The position numbers and the translations under genes are program-made. The notes under the pieces are model-generated. The model had not been told where the DNA came from, did no database searches, and saw only the letters and a program-made list of their open reading frames with translations. A stretch of DNA of 64,000 bases from NCBI GenBank assembly GCA_022843485.1, contig JALHNM010000001.1, forward strand, positions 248,001 to 312,000, written 5' to 3'. This DNA is from Fimbriimonadaceae bacterium. GTDB taxonomy: Bacteria; Armatimonadota; Fimbriimonadia; Fimbriimonadales; Fimbriimonadaceae. Positions 50,968-58,914 of this stretch are shown here, one piece after another (the first letter of the stretch is position 1; the number at the start of each line of letters is the position of its first letter).

Positions 50968-51642
50968 CTAGTAGGCCCCGTCCCCCTTGAGGACGGCGAG
51001 GGGGGTCATGACGAGGATCTTGAGGTCGGTCCAGAGGCTCATCTCCCTCAGGTACCGGTGGTCGAGTTCCATCCACTGCTCGAACGTGAGGTCGCTCCGC
51101 CCCATGATCTGCCAGTAGCAGGTGAGCCCGGGCCGCACGGTGAGGCGCTGCATGCTGTACTCGTCGTACTCCGCGACCTCGCGGGGCAGCGGGGGCCGGG
51201 GGCCGACGAGGCTCATGTGGCCGAGGAAGACGTTGAGGAGCTGGGGCAGCTCGTCCACGCTGTACTTGCGCATGAACCGCCCGACCGGGGTGACCCGCGG
51301 GTCGTTCTTCATCTTGAAGATAGGCCCCTCACGCTCGTTCTGGGCCTTGAGCTCGGCCAGGCGCCGCTCGGCGTCCGTGTACATCGAACGGAACTTGTAG
51401 AACGGGAACACCCGGCCACAGAGGCCGACCCGCTTGCTCACATAGAAGACCGGTCCGGGGCTCGTGAGCTTGATCACGATCGCCATCACGAGCATCAGAG
51501 GGAAGAAGAGGAGGAGCAGCACGCCGGAGCCGAGGATGTCGAGGATCCGCTTGCGCTTGCGGTAATGGATGACCCTCGGCGCGAGGTCTTGGAGCTTCTC
51601 GTTCGCCGACAGGGCAGGGTCAGTCACGCCGTGCACCGCCAT
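50968..51642 (-). CDS. Undecaprenyl-phosphate sugar phosphotransferase (priming enzyme)
   Basis: The 224-residue protein is the catalytic core of the bacterial sugar transferase family. It has a basic start (YRKRKRILDILGSGVLLLLFFPLMLVMAIVIKL) with the membrane helix, then SPGPVFYVSKRVGLCGRVFPFYKFRSMY, RVTPVGRFMRKYSVDELPQLLNVFLGHMSLVGPRPPLPREV, and LTVRPGLTCYWQIMGRSDLTFEQWMELDHRYL. It loads the first sugar 1-phosphate onto undecaprenyl phosphate. Its SD is AGGAGA. With two GT4 enzymes and the exosortase it makes an exopolysaccharide locus, although wzx/wzy genes are absent from this stretch. Confidence 0.94.
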   Translation of the reverse strand: MAVHGVTDPALSANEKLQDLAPRVIHYRKRKRILDILGSGVLLLLFFPLMLVMAIVIKLTSPGPVFYVSKRVGLCGRVFPFYKFRSMYTDAERRLAELKAQNEREGPIFKMKNDPRVTPVGRFMRKYSVDELPQLLNVFLGHMSLVGPRPPLPREVAEYDEYSMQRLTVRPGLTCYWQIMGRSDLTFEQWMELDHRYLREMSLWTDLKILVMTPLAVLKGDGAY

Positions 51643-51756
51643 GGGTCTCCTATCTCCTGAGTCATCCGACTGGGCCCGAGCCCGGGGCCTGCCACATCGC
51701 AGACCAAGGCTCTATCTTAGCATGATCGGACGCCCGGCGAGCGGCCGCCAGGGTGG

Positions 51757-52887
51757 TTAACGGGGGTCTTGGGAGGCACGTCCCGGCGTCGGCCGCAGGC
51801 CGTCGCAGACGGCCCAGGCGATGGTCGCCCCGAGGAACGTCACGTTGCCGCCGAGGAGCAGGATCGAGAGCGCCACGTCGCCGCCTTTGGTCCAGCCGGC
51901 CAGGGCGAGCACGACCGTCGCGACCCCGCACACGCCGAGAAGGAGGGAGAGCGACCGGTTGAACGCTTGCTGCCGGGTGCCCACCAGGAAGTAGAGGGCG
52001 ACGGCCGCCCAGAAGAACACGATGGAGACGAGGCCGAGGAGGGTGACGGGTGGGACCTTGAACACGGCGCTCCCGTTCACGGCCCGGAACCGCGAGATCG
52101 CCCCACTTAGGGAAAGCCCGCTCCCGGCGGCGAGGCCGGTGACGGCGAGCCCGAGCACGGCCCCCGGGCTCCAGGCGAAGGGTGGCGTCCCGCCCGGGGC
52201 CCCCCCGACTAGGAAGAGCAGTGCCAAGCCGATCCCGGCCACCAGTCCGGCGAAAATGAGGGGCTGGAGGTTGAGGTCCGGCGTCGCGGTGGACATCGGG
52301 CGGTACTCGGCCGGGTCGTTCAAGGCGGCCATCACCTCCTCGTACTTCCGCTGGTAGACCGAGTTCGAAGGTTCGAACTGGGCGGCGTAGCCGTACATCT
52401 CGAGCGCCTTAGGCAGCTCCCCTCGCATGCGGCACAAGTCGCCGAGCACGGCGTACGGGACCGGCTGCCTGCTCTGACGCATGAGCATCTGCTGGGCGAG
52501 GGCCTCGGCGTCGTTGAACCGGCCGGCGTTGAGGAGCCCGGTGAGCCGTCGTACCTCTTCGGGGTCGGCCCGATCCGGGCCGACGGCGTCCCGCATCCGT
52601 TCCTCCGCACGGCGCCGGAGCTCTTCGGCCTCTTGGCGCTCCTTCTCCTGGCGCCGCTTCTCCTTGTCGCCTCCCTCACGGGCCTTCAGGATCGCGTCAT
52701 AGGCCGTCCGCCGCCGCTCGTCGGCGAGCACTTCGTAGGCCTCCTGGATCGCCCGGAACCGGTCGGCGGCGTCCCCGCGCGACGAGACGTCGGGGTGCTC
52801 CTGCCGGGCGAGCGCCCGGTAGGCCCCCTTGATCTCGTCCAAGCTCGCACCGGGCTTGAGCCCGAGCGTCTCGTAATGCGTGCGCAC
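51757..52887 (-). CDS. J-domain membrane protein with TPR-like region
   Basis: Residues 1-65 form a DnaJ J-domain with the HPD motif (ALARQEHPDVS, about residue 30) and AIQEAYEVLADERRRTAYD. A charged helical region (about 70-115) and TPR-like helices (about 115-195) follow, then four to five membrane helices (from about residue 212 to 365). It would hold an Hsp70 partner at the inner membrane. It is not DnaJ itself, since it lacks the Gly/Phe and zinc-finger regions. The three upstream genes (lgt, lipoprotein, pyrC) read the same way. Confidence 0.85.
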   Translation of the reverse strand: MRTHYETLGLKPGASLDEIKGAYRALARQEHPDVSSRGDAADRFRAIQEAYEVLADERRRTAYDAILKAREGGDKEKRRQEKERQEAEELRRRAEERMRDAVGPDRADPEEVRRLTGLLNAGRFNDAEALAQQMLMRQSRQPVPYAVLGDLCRMRGELPKALEMYGYAAQFEPSNSVYQRKYEEVMAALNDPAEYRPMSTATPDLNLQPLIFAGLVAGIGLALLFLVGGAPGGTPPFAWSPGAVLGLAVTGLAAGSGLSLSGAISRFRAVNGSAVFKVPPVTLLGLVSIVFFWAAVALYFLVGTRQQAFNRSLSLLLGVCGVATVVLALAGWTKGGDVALSILLLGGNVTFLGATIAWAVCDGLRPTPGRASQDPR

Positions 52888-52953
52888 GGCCTGCTATACC
52901 TGATGGCAAGGACGACGGTTTCCCCTGTCCTGCGGGCCTTTCGGCGGCGGGCC

Positions 52954-53757
52954 TCAGGCCGGGCTTCCAGGAGAGGCGGTGGGGGCGGGCCGCCGACCGA
53001 AGGCGAGGTACACCGCCACCCCCACGACCGCCATCGCGAGCGCGAACACCTGGGCCGTCGTCACCGGACTGGCTCCGAGGGTGGCCGAACTCGCGATCCC
53101 GCGCTCGAACTCCTCGCGGGTCCCGGCCCGGAAAATCTCGTAGACGGCGCGGCTGAACCCGTAGGCGACCAGCATCAGGCCGAAGGACTGACCCGTGGCG
53201 AGTGGTCGCCTCCGCTCGACCGCCCATACGACGAAGGCCCCCAACAGCATCAACACGAAGTCGACGAGTTGGGCGGGGGCGTGCGGGCCGGGAAGTCCGT
53301 TCACGGCCACCCCGTACCATGCGTCCGTCGGCCGGCCGTAACAGCACCCGTTGAGCAGGCAGCCCAGGCGTCCGATCGCTTGCGCTACCAGGACGGGGAC
53401 ACCGACGACGTCGAGGAAGGCGGGGATCGAGACCTTCGACCGCTTCGCCCAGACGAGGAGGCCGAGGAACCCGAACACGAGGCCGCCGAAGCTCGTCAGG
53501 CCGTCGAACCGGAGGGAGAAGAGCTCGGCCGTGTTGCGGGAGTAGTGGTCCCAGTTCTGGGCGATGTAGAAGACTCTGGCCCCGATGATCCCGGGGAAAA
53601 CGAGCCAGAACGTGGCGTCCCAGACCTTGTCCGGGGCGATCCCCCATCGCGGCGCGCGGGCCCGGGCCATCAAGACCGCGACCAGCACGCCTACGACAAG
53701 GAGGACGCCGTAGGAGCGGACGGGGAGGGGGCCGATCTCGAAGAGGACGGGGTGCAT
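52954..53757 (-). CDS. lgt: Prolipoprotein diacylglyceryl transferase
   Basis: Lgt adds diacylglycerol to the lipobox cysteine of prolipoproteins at the inner membrane. The 267-residue protein has seven or so helices, starts MHPVLFEIGPLPVRSYGVL, and has the Lgt segments LVFPGIIGARVFYIAQNW, GLTSFGGLVFGFLG, AIGRLGCLLNGCCYGRPT (the signature with CC in place of the usual Glu), and AQLVDFVLMLL. It follows a lipoprotein gene by 47 bases, which fits its role. Confidence 0.94.
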   Translation of the reverse strand: MHPVLFEIGPLPVRSYGVLLVVGVLVAVLMARARAPRWGIAPDKVWDATFWLVFPGIIGARVFYIAQNWDHYSRNTAELFSLRFDGLTSFGGLVFGFLGLLVWAKRSKVSIPAFLDVVGVPVLVAQAIGRLGCLLNGCCYGRPTDAWYGVAVNGLPGPHAPAQLVDFVLMLLGAFVVWAVERRRPLATGQSFGLMLVAYGFSRAVYEIFRAGTREEFERGIASSATLGASPVTTAQVFALAMAVVGVAVYLAFGRRPAPTASPGSPA

Positions 53758-53804
53758 AGGTGGCTCGCGTCGATAAGCTTAACGCCCCCGGAGGGGCCGC
53801 GCGC

Positions 53805-54584
53805 TCACATTTGCCCAAAGGACCGGAGCATGCGCTGGCCGTCCAGGACTGCCTGGCGCGCCGCTTCTTGGTCGCCGGCCTTGGCGAAGAGTCGCGCAAC
53901 AGTCCCCCAAGCGTTCTCGACGTGCCTCGGACGGGCGAGGAGGAACGCCTTCCCTGGGGCGGAATCCGGGTCGACCGTCGTCGCCATATGCTGGCCGATC
54001 GCGTCCCGCAGGAGCCGGGCGAGTTGGGCGTCCTTGTCCTTGCCCTCTCCGGAGGGGACGACCTCATAGAGCACGGCCATGAGGATGGGGGCCTTCTCTT
54101 GGGGCGGCGCGTCGAAGGTCGAACGGCTGAGCTCGATCGCCCGGTCGACGTTGCCGAGGTGGGCCTCGGCCCGGGCAAGCCGCAGGGTGTCGTTGATCCT
54201 TCGGTCGTCGGTCTCCGCGACCTTCACCGCTCGTTCGTAGAACTCGCGGGCCTTCTCCCAGTCGTCGCCCTGCCGGAAGGCGTCGCCGTACTTCCAGAAC
54301 TCGCGCTCGGGCACCTTTTGAAGGTCGACGGCGGCGAGCATGGCCTGAACCCTGTCTTGGAAGAGCCGCTCGGCCTCCGGGGGCGTGATGTCCCCTTGGG
54401 CCAGGCGCTCCTCGACCGTCTTGCGCAGCTCGTTGATGTTGCGCAGGAGCACTTCCCCGCTCATCGCCTGGGTGTCAGCGGGCTCGTTCGGGTCTGGGAG
54501 CGTGGCAGTCTGGCACCCGCCGAGTCCCACGACCAGCGCGAGGGCGGCGAGTTTAGGCCAAAGCGATATGGCTACGCGCATCAT
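53805..54584 (-). CDS. Lipoprotein with TPR-like helices
   Basis: The 259-residue product (from the ATG at 54584; 54581 is equally possible) has a lipoprotein signal: a short basic start, hydrophobic core LAALALVVGL and lipobox LGGC, with the acylated Cys near residue 24. The mature part is helical with TPR-like pairs (WKYGDAFRQGDDWEKAREFYERAVKVAE, RLARAEAHLGNVDRAIELS). Such lipoproteins often act as envelope scaffolds. The start lies within the end of pyrC (about 30-base overlap). Confidence 0.75.
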   Translation of the reverse strand: MMRVAISLWPKLAALALVVGLGGCQTATLPDPNEPADTQAMSGEVLLRNINELRKTVEERLAQGDITPPEAERLFQDRVQAMLAAVDLQKVPEREFWKYGDAFRQGDDWEKAREFYERAVKVAETDDRRINDTLRLARAEAHLGNVDRAIELSRSTFDAPPQEKAPILMAVLYEVVPSGEGKDKDAQLARLLRDAIGQHMATTVDPDSAPGKAFLLARPRHVENAWGTVARLFAKAGDQEAARQAVLDGQRMLRSFGQM

Positions 54585-55875
54585 CGAAGAGGGGGTCGCG
54601 GTAGACCTCGCCACCGCAGTAGGTCAGGACGGCCTTCCCCCGGAAGGTCGTGCCGTCGAAGGGCGAGTTCTTGCCCTTGCTGAAGGTGCGGTTGACGTCG
54701 AACGTCCACTCGAGGTTCGGGTCGATGACCGTGATTTGGGCGACCGGCGTGGCGTTGGCCTTGAGCGTCCCGGCGTCGAGCCGTAGGATCTCCGCGGGGG
54801 CCGTCGAGAGCTTGCGGACGGTCTCCAGCGGGCTCAGGACGCCGTTGTGGGTGAGCCGGAGGGTCGCCCCGACCGTGCTCTCCAGCCCGACCATCCCGAA
54901 GGGCGCCTCGTCGAAGGGCACGTTGACCTCGTGGGGGGCGTAGGGGGAGTGGTCGCTGGCGATGCAGTCGATGGTGCCGTCGCTCAGGGCCTGGAGCAAG
55001 ATCTCGACGTCCACCTTCGTCCTGAGCGGCGGGGTCGTCTTGAACCGGACGTCGAATTCGTCGACCGCGTCCTCTGTGAGCGTGAAATGGTGGGGGCAGA
55101 TCTCGCAGGTGACCGGGGCTCCCAGGTACTTGGCCTGGCGAACCATCTCGACGGCGCCCCAGGTGCTCACGCGGAGGATGTGGACGCGGCACCCTGTGTT
55201 GAGCGAGAGGAGGCAGTTACGCATGACCATGACCTCCTCGGCCGTGCGGGGGATGCCCGGGACGCCGAGCATCGCGCTCATCGCCCCCTCGTTCATGCTG
55301 CCGTGCTGGCTCAGGGAGCGGTCGTCGCAGTGGGCCATGATGGGCAGGTCGAGCTGGAGGCAGTACTCCATGGCCCGCATCATCACGTGCGCGTCCTGGA
55401 TCGGCCCCCCTTCGTCGCTGGCGGCGACTACGCCCGCCTTGCGCAGGGCGGCGAGGTCCGACAGCTGTTGGCCTTTCTGGCCGACGGTGAGCGCCCCTAC
55501 CGGGGCCACGAAGATGCCGCCCGCGTCCGGCGAAGCGGACCGGTCGAGGATGAAGTCCACGAGGGCCGGGTTGTCGAGCGGAGGCGACGTGTTCGGCATG
55601 CAGCACACGTTGGTGAACCCGCCCGCGGCCGCCGCCTGGGTGCCCGTGCGGATCGTCTCGCGGTGCTCTTCCCCGGGCTCGCGGAGGTGGGTGTGCATAT
55701 CGACGAGCCCCGGGGCGATCCAGAGGCCCGAGCAGTCCATCACGCTGTCCGCCCCCGAGGCATCGACCTCTTCGCCGATCTCGACGATCTGGGCGTCCTC
55801 GAGCACGACGCTGCCGACGAAGTCGAGGTCTTGGCTCGGGTCGAGGACCCGGCCGTTCTTGAGTACGGTCTTCAC
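54553..55875 (-). CDS. pyrC: Dihydroorotase
   Basis: The 440-residue class I (PyrC/AllB-type) amidohydrolase closes carbamoyl-aspartate to dihydroorotate. Metal and active-site motifs are PGLVDMHTHLREPGEEHRETI (the HxH pair), TNVCCMPNTSPPLDNP, IMAHCDDRSL and CIASDHSPYAPHE with the catalytic Asp. The C-terminal beta domain ends with NPNLEW-like ITVIDPNLEWTFD, FKGKNSPFDGTTFRGKAVLT. It starts with GTG overlapping the pyrB stop (GTGA). Confidence 0.96.
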   Translation of the reverse strand: MKTVLKNGRVLDPSQDLDFVGSVVLEDAQIVEIGEEVDASGADSVMDCSGLWIAPGLVDMHTHLREPGEEHRETIRTGTQAAAAGGFTNVCCMPNTSPPLDNPALVDFILDRSASPDAGGIFVAPVGALTVGQKGQQLSDLAALRKAGVVAASDEGGPIQDAHVMMRAMEYCLQLDLPIMAHCDDRSLSQHGSMNEGAMSAMLGVPGIPRTAEEVMVMRNCLLSLNTGCRVHILRVSTWGAVEMVRQAKYLGAPVTCEICPHHFTLTEDAVDEFDVRFKTTPPLRTKVDVEILLQALSDGTIDCIASDHSPYAPHEVNVPFDEAPFGMVGLESTVGATLRLTHNGVLSPLETVRKLSTAPAEILRLDAGTLKANATPVAQITVIDPNLEWTFDVNRTFSKGKNSPFDGTTFRGKAVLTYCGGEVYRDPLFDDARSHIALA

Positions 55876-56807
55876 TTCTTCGCTCCCGCCGCCGGTTTGG
55901 CCGCGCCGTCGAACACCCAGTGCAGGGCGGCCATCCGGACGTAGATGCCGTTGGTGATCTGGTCAGTGATTGCGCTGGCCGGGCTGTCGGCGGCGCCGTC
56001 GTCCAGTTCGACCCCGCGGTTCAGCGGCCCGGGGTGCATGACCATCACGTCCGGGGCGGCCGACCGCAGGACCCCGCGCGTGACTTGGTAGAGCCGTCGG
56101 TACTCCCCGACCGAGGCGAGCGTGGCCTCCTCCATACGCTCCTTCTGAAGGCGGAGGCACATGACGACGTCGGCGTCGGCGACCCCAGCGCGAAGGTCGT
56201 AGTAGACCGTGCCCGGCAGCTTGCCCGTATGGCTGGGGATGAGGGTCCGGGGCCCGACGAACCGGACTTCGGCGCCCATCTTGCTCAGGAGCCAGGCGTT
56301 CGAACGGGCGACGCGGCTGTGGGCGACGTCCCCGACGATCGCGACCACGAGCCCGTCTAGCGAGCCCTTGCGCTCCAAGATGGTGAGGGCGTCGCCAAGG
56401 GCCTGGGTGGGGTGTTCGTGCTGGCCGTCCCCCGCGCTCACGACCGGCCCTCCGAAGTGGTCGGCGGCGAGCCGGACCGAGCCCGAACTCGGGTGGCGCA
56501 TGACGAGGGCCTCGAGCCGCTCGTAGCGCAGGGTGAGGATCGTGTCCCGGAGCGTCTCGCCCTTTCGCATCGAGCTCCCGGCGCCGGAGAAGTTGACCGT
56601 TCGCATGCCGAGGTAGTTGGCGGCTTGCTCGAACGAGACGCGGGTGCGGGTCGAGTTCTCGAAGAAGAGGAGTCCCACGGTGCGTCCGCGGCCCGAATCG
56701 ACGGTCTTGCCCGCCTCCACGCGGTCTCGGAAGTCCGCGGCGAGGGAGAGGAGAGCCTCGATCTCCGGGCGTTCGAGGTGGCGGATGGCGAGCAGGTGGC
56801 GGTTCAT
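55872..56807 (-). CDS. pyrB: Aspartate carbamoyltransferase, catalytic subunit
   Basis: PyrB joins carbamoyl phosphate and aspartate. The 311-residue protein has the carbamoyl-phosphate loop FFENSTRTRVSFE (Ser52-Arg56), GAGSSMRKGETLRDT (80s loop), VMRHPSSGS, DGQHEHPTQALGDALT and, in the second domain, VMHPGPLNRGVELDD. It starts with ATG that overlaps the pyrR stop (ATGA) and is followed by pyrC in the same way, a three-gene pyr operon. No pyrI is present, as expected outside the enterobacterial type. Confidence 0.97.
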   Translation of the reverse strand: MNRHLLAIRHLERPEIEALLSLAADFRDRVEAGKTVDSGRGRTVGLLFFENSTRTRVSFEQAANYLGMRTVNFSGAGSSMRKGETLRDTILTLRYERLEALVMRHPSSGSVRLAADHFGGPVVSAGDGQHEHPTQALGDALTILERKGSLDGLVVAIVGDVAHSRVARSNAWLLSKMGAEVRFVGPRTLIPSHTGKLPGTVYYDLRAGVADADVVMCLRLQKERMEEATLASVGEYRRLYQVTRGVLRSAAPDVMVMHPGPLNRGVELDDGAADSPASAITDQITNGIYVRMAALHWVFDGAAKPAAGAKK

Positions 56808-57346
56808 CGGAGGGCGGTCTCCCGGTCGTCGGCGCGGGTGAGGACGACTTCGTCGTCCCCGTCGAACTCGTGGACACGGACGTCGATGTGGTCGTCGCGC
56901 CCGGTCTCGACGACCTTGCCGACGAAGTCTGGTTGGATCGGCAGTTCGCGGTGGCCCCGGTCCACGAGCACGGCGAGCCACACCCGGGCGGGCCGACCGA
57001 ACCGGCGGAGGGCGTCGAGGGCGGCCCGGATCGTCCGGCCCGTGAAGACGACTTCATCGACCAGCACGACGTTCTTGCCTCCGACCTCGAAGGGGATCTC
57101 GCTGTCGTCGGTCTGGGGCGGCGGCGAGTCGTCGCGGAAGGCGCGGGTGTCGAGCTTGCCGCAGGGCACCGTCTCGCCCTCGATCTGGGTCATCGTGAAG
57201 GCGAGCCGCTTGGCGACCGGGTAGCCGCGCCGGAGGATGCCCACCACGACCAGGCCCTCGGAGCCCCCGTTGGCCTCGAGCACCTCGTGCGCCATCCGCC
57301 CCAGCGTCCGCTTCATCGCGGCAGCGTCGAGGATCACCTCACCCAT
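56804..57346 (-). CDS. pyrR: PyrR bifunctional regulator / uracil phosphoribosyltransferase
   Basis: The 180-residue protein has the phosphoribosyltransferase fold with the PRPP loop NVVLVDEVVFTGRTIRAALDAL, and the PyrR features LVVVGILRRGYPVAKRLAF and VWLAVLVDRGHRELPIQPDFVGK. In Bacillus PyrR binds a pyr mRNA leader and promotes attenuation. Here the pyrR ATG lies 9 bases after a CATAAT box, so there is no room for such a leader in front of the operon. Confidence 0.95.
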   Translation of the reverse strand: MGEVILDAAAMKRTLGRMAHEVLEANGGSEGLVVVGILRRGYPVAKRLAFTMTQIEGETVPCGKLDTRAFRDDSPPPQTDDSEIPFEVGGKNVVLVDEVVFTGRTIRAALDALRRFGRPARVWLAVLVDRGHRELPIQPDFVGKVVETGRDDHIDVRVHEFDGDDEVVLTRADDRETALR

Positions 57347-57355
57347 CGTACTGGG

Positions 57356-57361
57356 ATTATG
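57356..57361 (-). promoter_or_regulatory. -10 box CATAAT of the pyrRBC operon
   Basis: On the minus strand CATAAT is followed by 9 bases and the pyrR ATG. It falls just after the end of the RNase HIII gene (27-base gap). Confidence 0.5.
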
Positions 57362-57373
57362 GCCCTCCTCGGT

Positions 57374-58015
57374 TCACCGGGCCCGGGCGATGGCCTCTTG
57401 GGTGGTCTTGAAGTGAAGCTTGGCGACGTCCGCCAGGGCCTGCGGGCCGCGTTGGCGCACGATGGCGACGGCGGCTTGCATAACGGGTGGCCCGGCGCCC
57501 TTCGGCAAGCTAACTCCGTGCTCCTCACCGAGCCGGGTCAGCCGTCCCACGAACTCGGACCTGGCCACGATGGAGGCGGCGGCGACGGCCGTGTCCGACT
57601 CCCCGCGGACTCGGCTCTCGAGCGTCACCTGTCGGCCCTTCTCGAAGAGCTGTCGCTTGAGCCCGGCCGGGTCGGCGAACTGGTCGGAGATCACGTAGTC
57701 GCAGTCGACCTTCTCGAGCACGTTCTCGATGGCCCGCGCGTGGCCCCAGGCGAGCAGCTTGTTCAGGTTGCCGATCTTGGCGTAGAGCTCGTTGTACTTG
57801 GCCGGGCCGATCGCGATCACGGCGTAGGGGCAGACCGCCTTGATCGTCGCCGAGAGCGCGTGGCACCTGGCGTCGGTCAGCTTCTTGCTGTCCATGACCC
57901 CGTCGAGCTCGGCCAGGTGCTCGGGACCCACATAGACGGCGGCCACGACGAGGGGGCCGAAGTAGTCCCCTTTACCGCTCTCGTCGACTCCGACCCGACG
58001 ACCAGGGTCTGGCAT
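57374..58015 (-). CDS. Ribonuclease HIII-like enzyme lacking the N-terminal domain
   Basis: The 213-residue protein starts almost at the catalytic core: RVGVDESGKGDYFGPLVVAAVYV, with the Asp-Glu pair (Asp11, Glu12) and the GKGDYFGP signature that separates RNase HIII from HII. Later come VMDSKKLTDAR, NLNKLLAWGHARAIENVLEK and ESDTAVAAASIVARSEFV with the third and fourth acids. Full-length RNase HIII (about 300 residues) has a TBP-like N-terminal domain that binds the RNA-DNA hybrid; that domain is missing. It removes RNA from RNA-DNA hybrids in the cytoplasm. Confidence 0.9.
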   Translation of the reverse strand: MPDPGRRVGVDESGKGDYFGPLVVAAVYVGPEHLAELDGVMDSKKLTDARCHALSATIKAVCPYAVIAIGPAKYNELYAKIGNLNKLLAWGHARAIENVLEKVDCDYVISDQFADPAGLKRQLFEKGRQVTLESRVRGESDTAVAAASIVARSEFVGRLTRLGEEHGVSLPKGAGPPVMQAAVAIVRQRGPQALADVAKLHFKTTQEAIARAR

Positions 58016-58020
58016 CGGGT

Positions 58021-58914
58021 TCAGACCTTAGGCCTCCGGGCCAGATGGTCGCGGATCAGGGCGAGGGCCTCGTCCCGCTCGGCGCCCCCTACCGGCAGGC
58101 GGGGCGGCCGGACGCGCTCGCTCCCAAGGCCCACCTCCTGCTGAACCAGCTTGATGAGCTGGACGAACGTTGGCACGGTGTCGAGCCGCAACAGCGGGAG
58201 GAACCATCGATAGAGGTCGTGGGCAAGGCCCCACTCCTTGCGGCGACAGAGTTCGAACAGCTCGATCGACTCGCGCGGGAGGGCGTTCACCAGGCCCGCT
58301 ACCCAGCCCACCGCACCGACGGACATGCCCTCGACGACCATGTCGTCCAGCCCCACGAAGAGGGCGAGACGGTCGCCGACTTCGGCCCGGACGGCGCTAA
58401 GGCGCCGGGTGTCGCCGCTCGACTCCTTCACCGCCTCCACATTCGGGTGGGCGGCGGCGAGCTCGGCGATCTGGGGGGCGCGAAGGTCGGTCCCGTAGGC
58501 GATCGGGTTGTTGTAGAGCATGCACGAGAGGCCGGTCGCCCGGATCACGGCGTCGAAGTGGGCGCGAGTCTCCGGCCAGGTGCCTTGATAGACGTAGGGG
58601 GGCAGCACCATGAGCCCCTGGCACCCGATGCGCTCGGCGTCTTGGGCCAGGGCGACGGCCTCGGCCGTGCTGAGCGCCGAGACCCCGCAGACCACCGGCA
58701 CCCGGCCGTCCACCGCCTGCACGCACGTGCGGAGCACGTCCCGCTTCTCCTCGTGCGTGAGGGTCGCCCCTTCGCCGAGCGACCCGAGGGCGACGAGGCC
58801 GGTACTCCCGTGGTCCACGAGAAGGCCGGCGTGCTGGGCGAGGAAGGCGTGGTCGACGGCCCCGTCCTCCAGGAACGGCGTCGTGATCGCGGGCATCACC
58901 CCTCGCCAGGTCAC
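58021..58914 (-). CDS. Dihydrodipicolinate synthase/N-acetylneuraminate lyase family protein
   Basis: The 297-residue TIM-barrel aldolase has the family motifs GSLGEGATLTHEEKRDVL (the GTTGE-type loop), GLMVLPPYVYQGTWPE, LYNNPIAYGTDL (with the catalytic Tyr) and VEAVKESSGDTRRL with the Schiff-base lysine. True DapA usually has GTTGE and a conserved Arg near position 138; the pattern here differs enough that the substrate may be another 2-keto acid aldehyde pair. The start GTG overlaps the stop of the 5'-nucleotidase gene (GTGA). Confidence 0.85.
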   Translation of the reverse strand: MTWRGVMPAITTPFLEDGAVDHAFLAQHAGLLVDHGSTGLVALGSLGEGATLTHEEKRDVLRTCVQAVDGRVPVVCGVSALSTAEAVALAQDAERIGCQGLMVLPPYVYQGTWPETRAHFDAVIRATGLSCMLYNNPIAYGTDLRAPQIAELAAAHPNVEAVKESSGDTRRLSAVRAEVGDRLALFVGLDDMVVEGMSVGAVGWVAGLVNALPRESIELFELCRRKEWGLAHDLYRWFLPLLRLDTVPTFVQLIKLVQQEVGLGSERVRPPRLPVGGAERDEALALIRDHLARRPKV

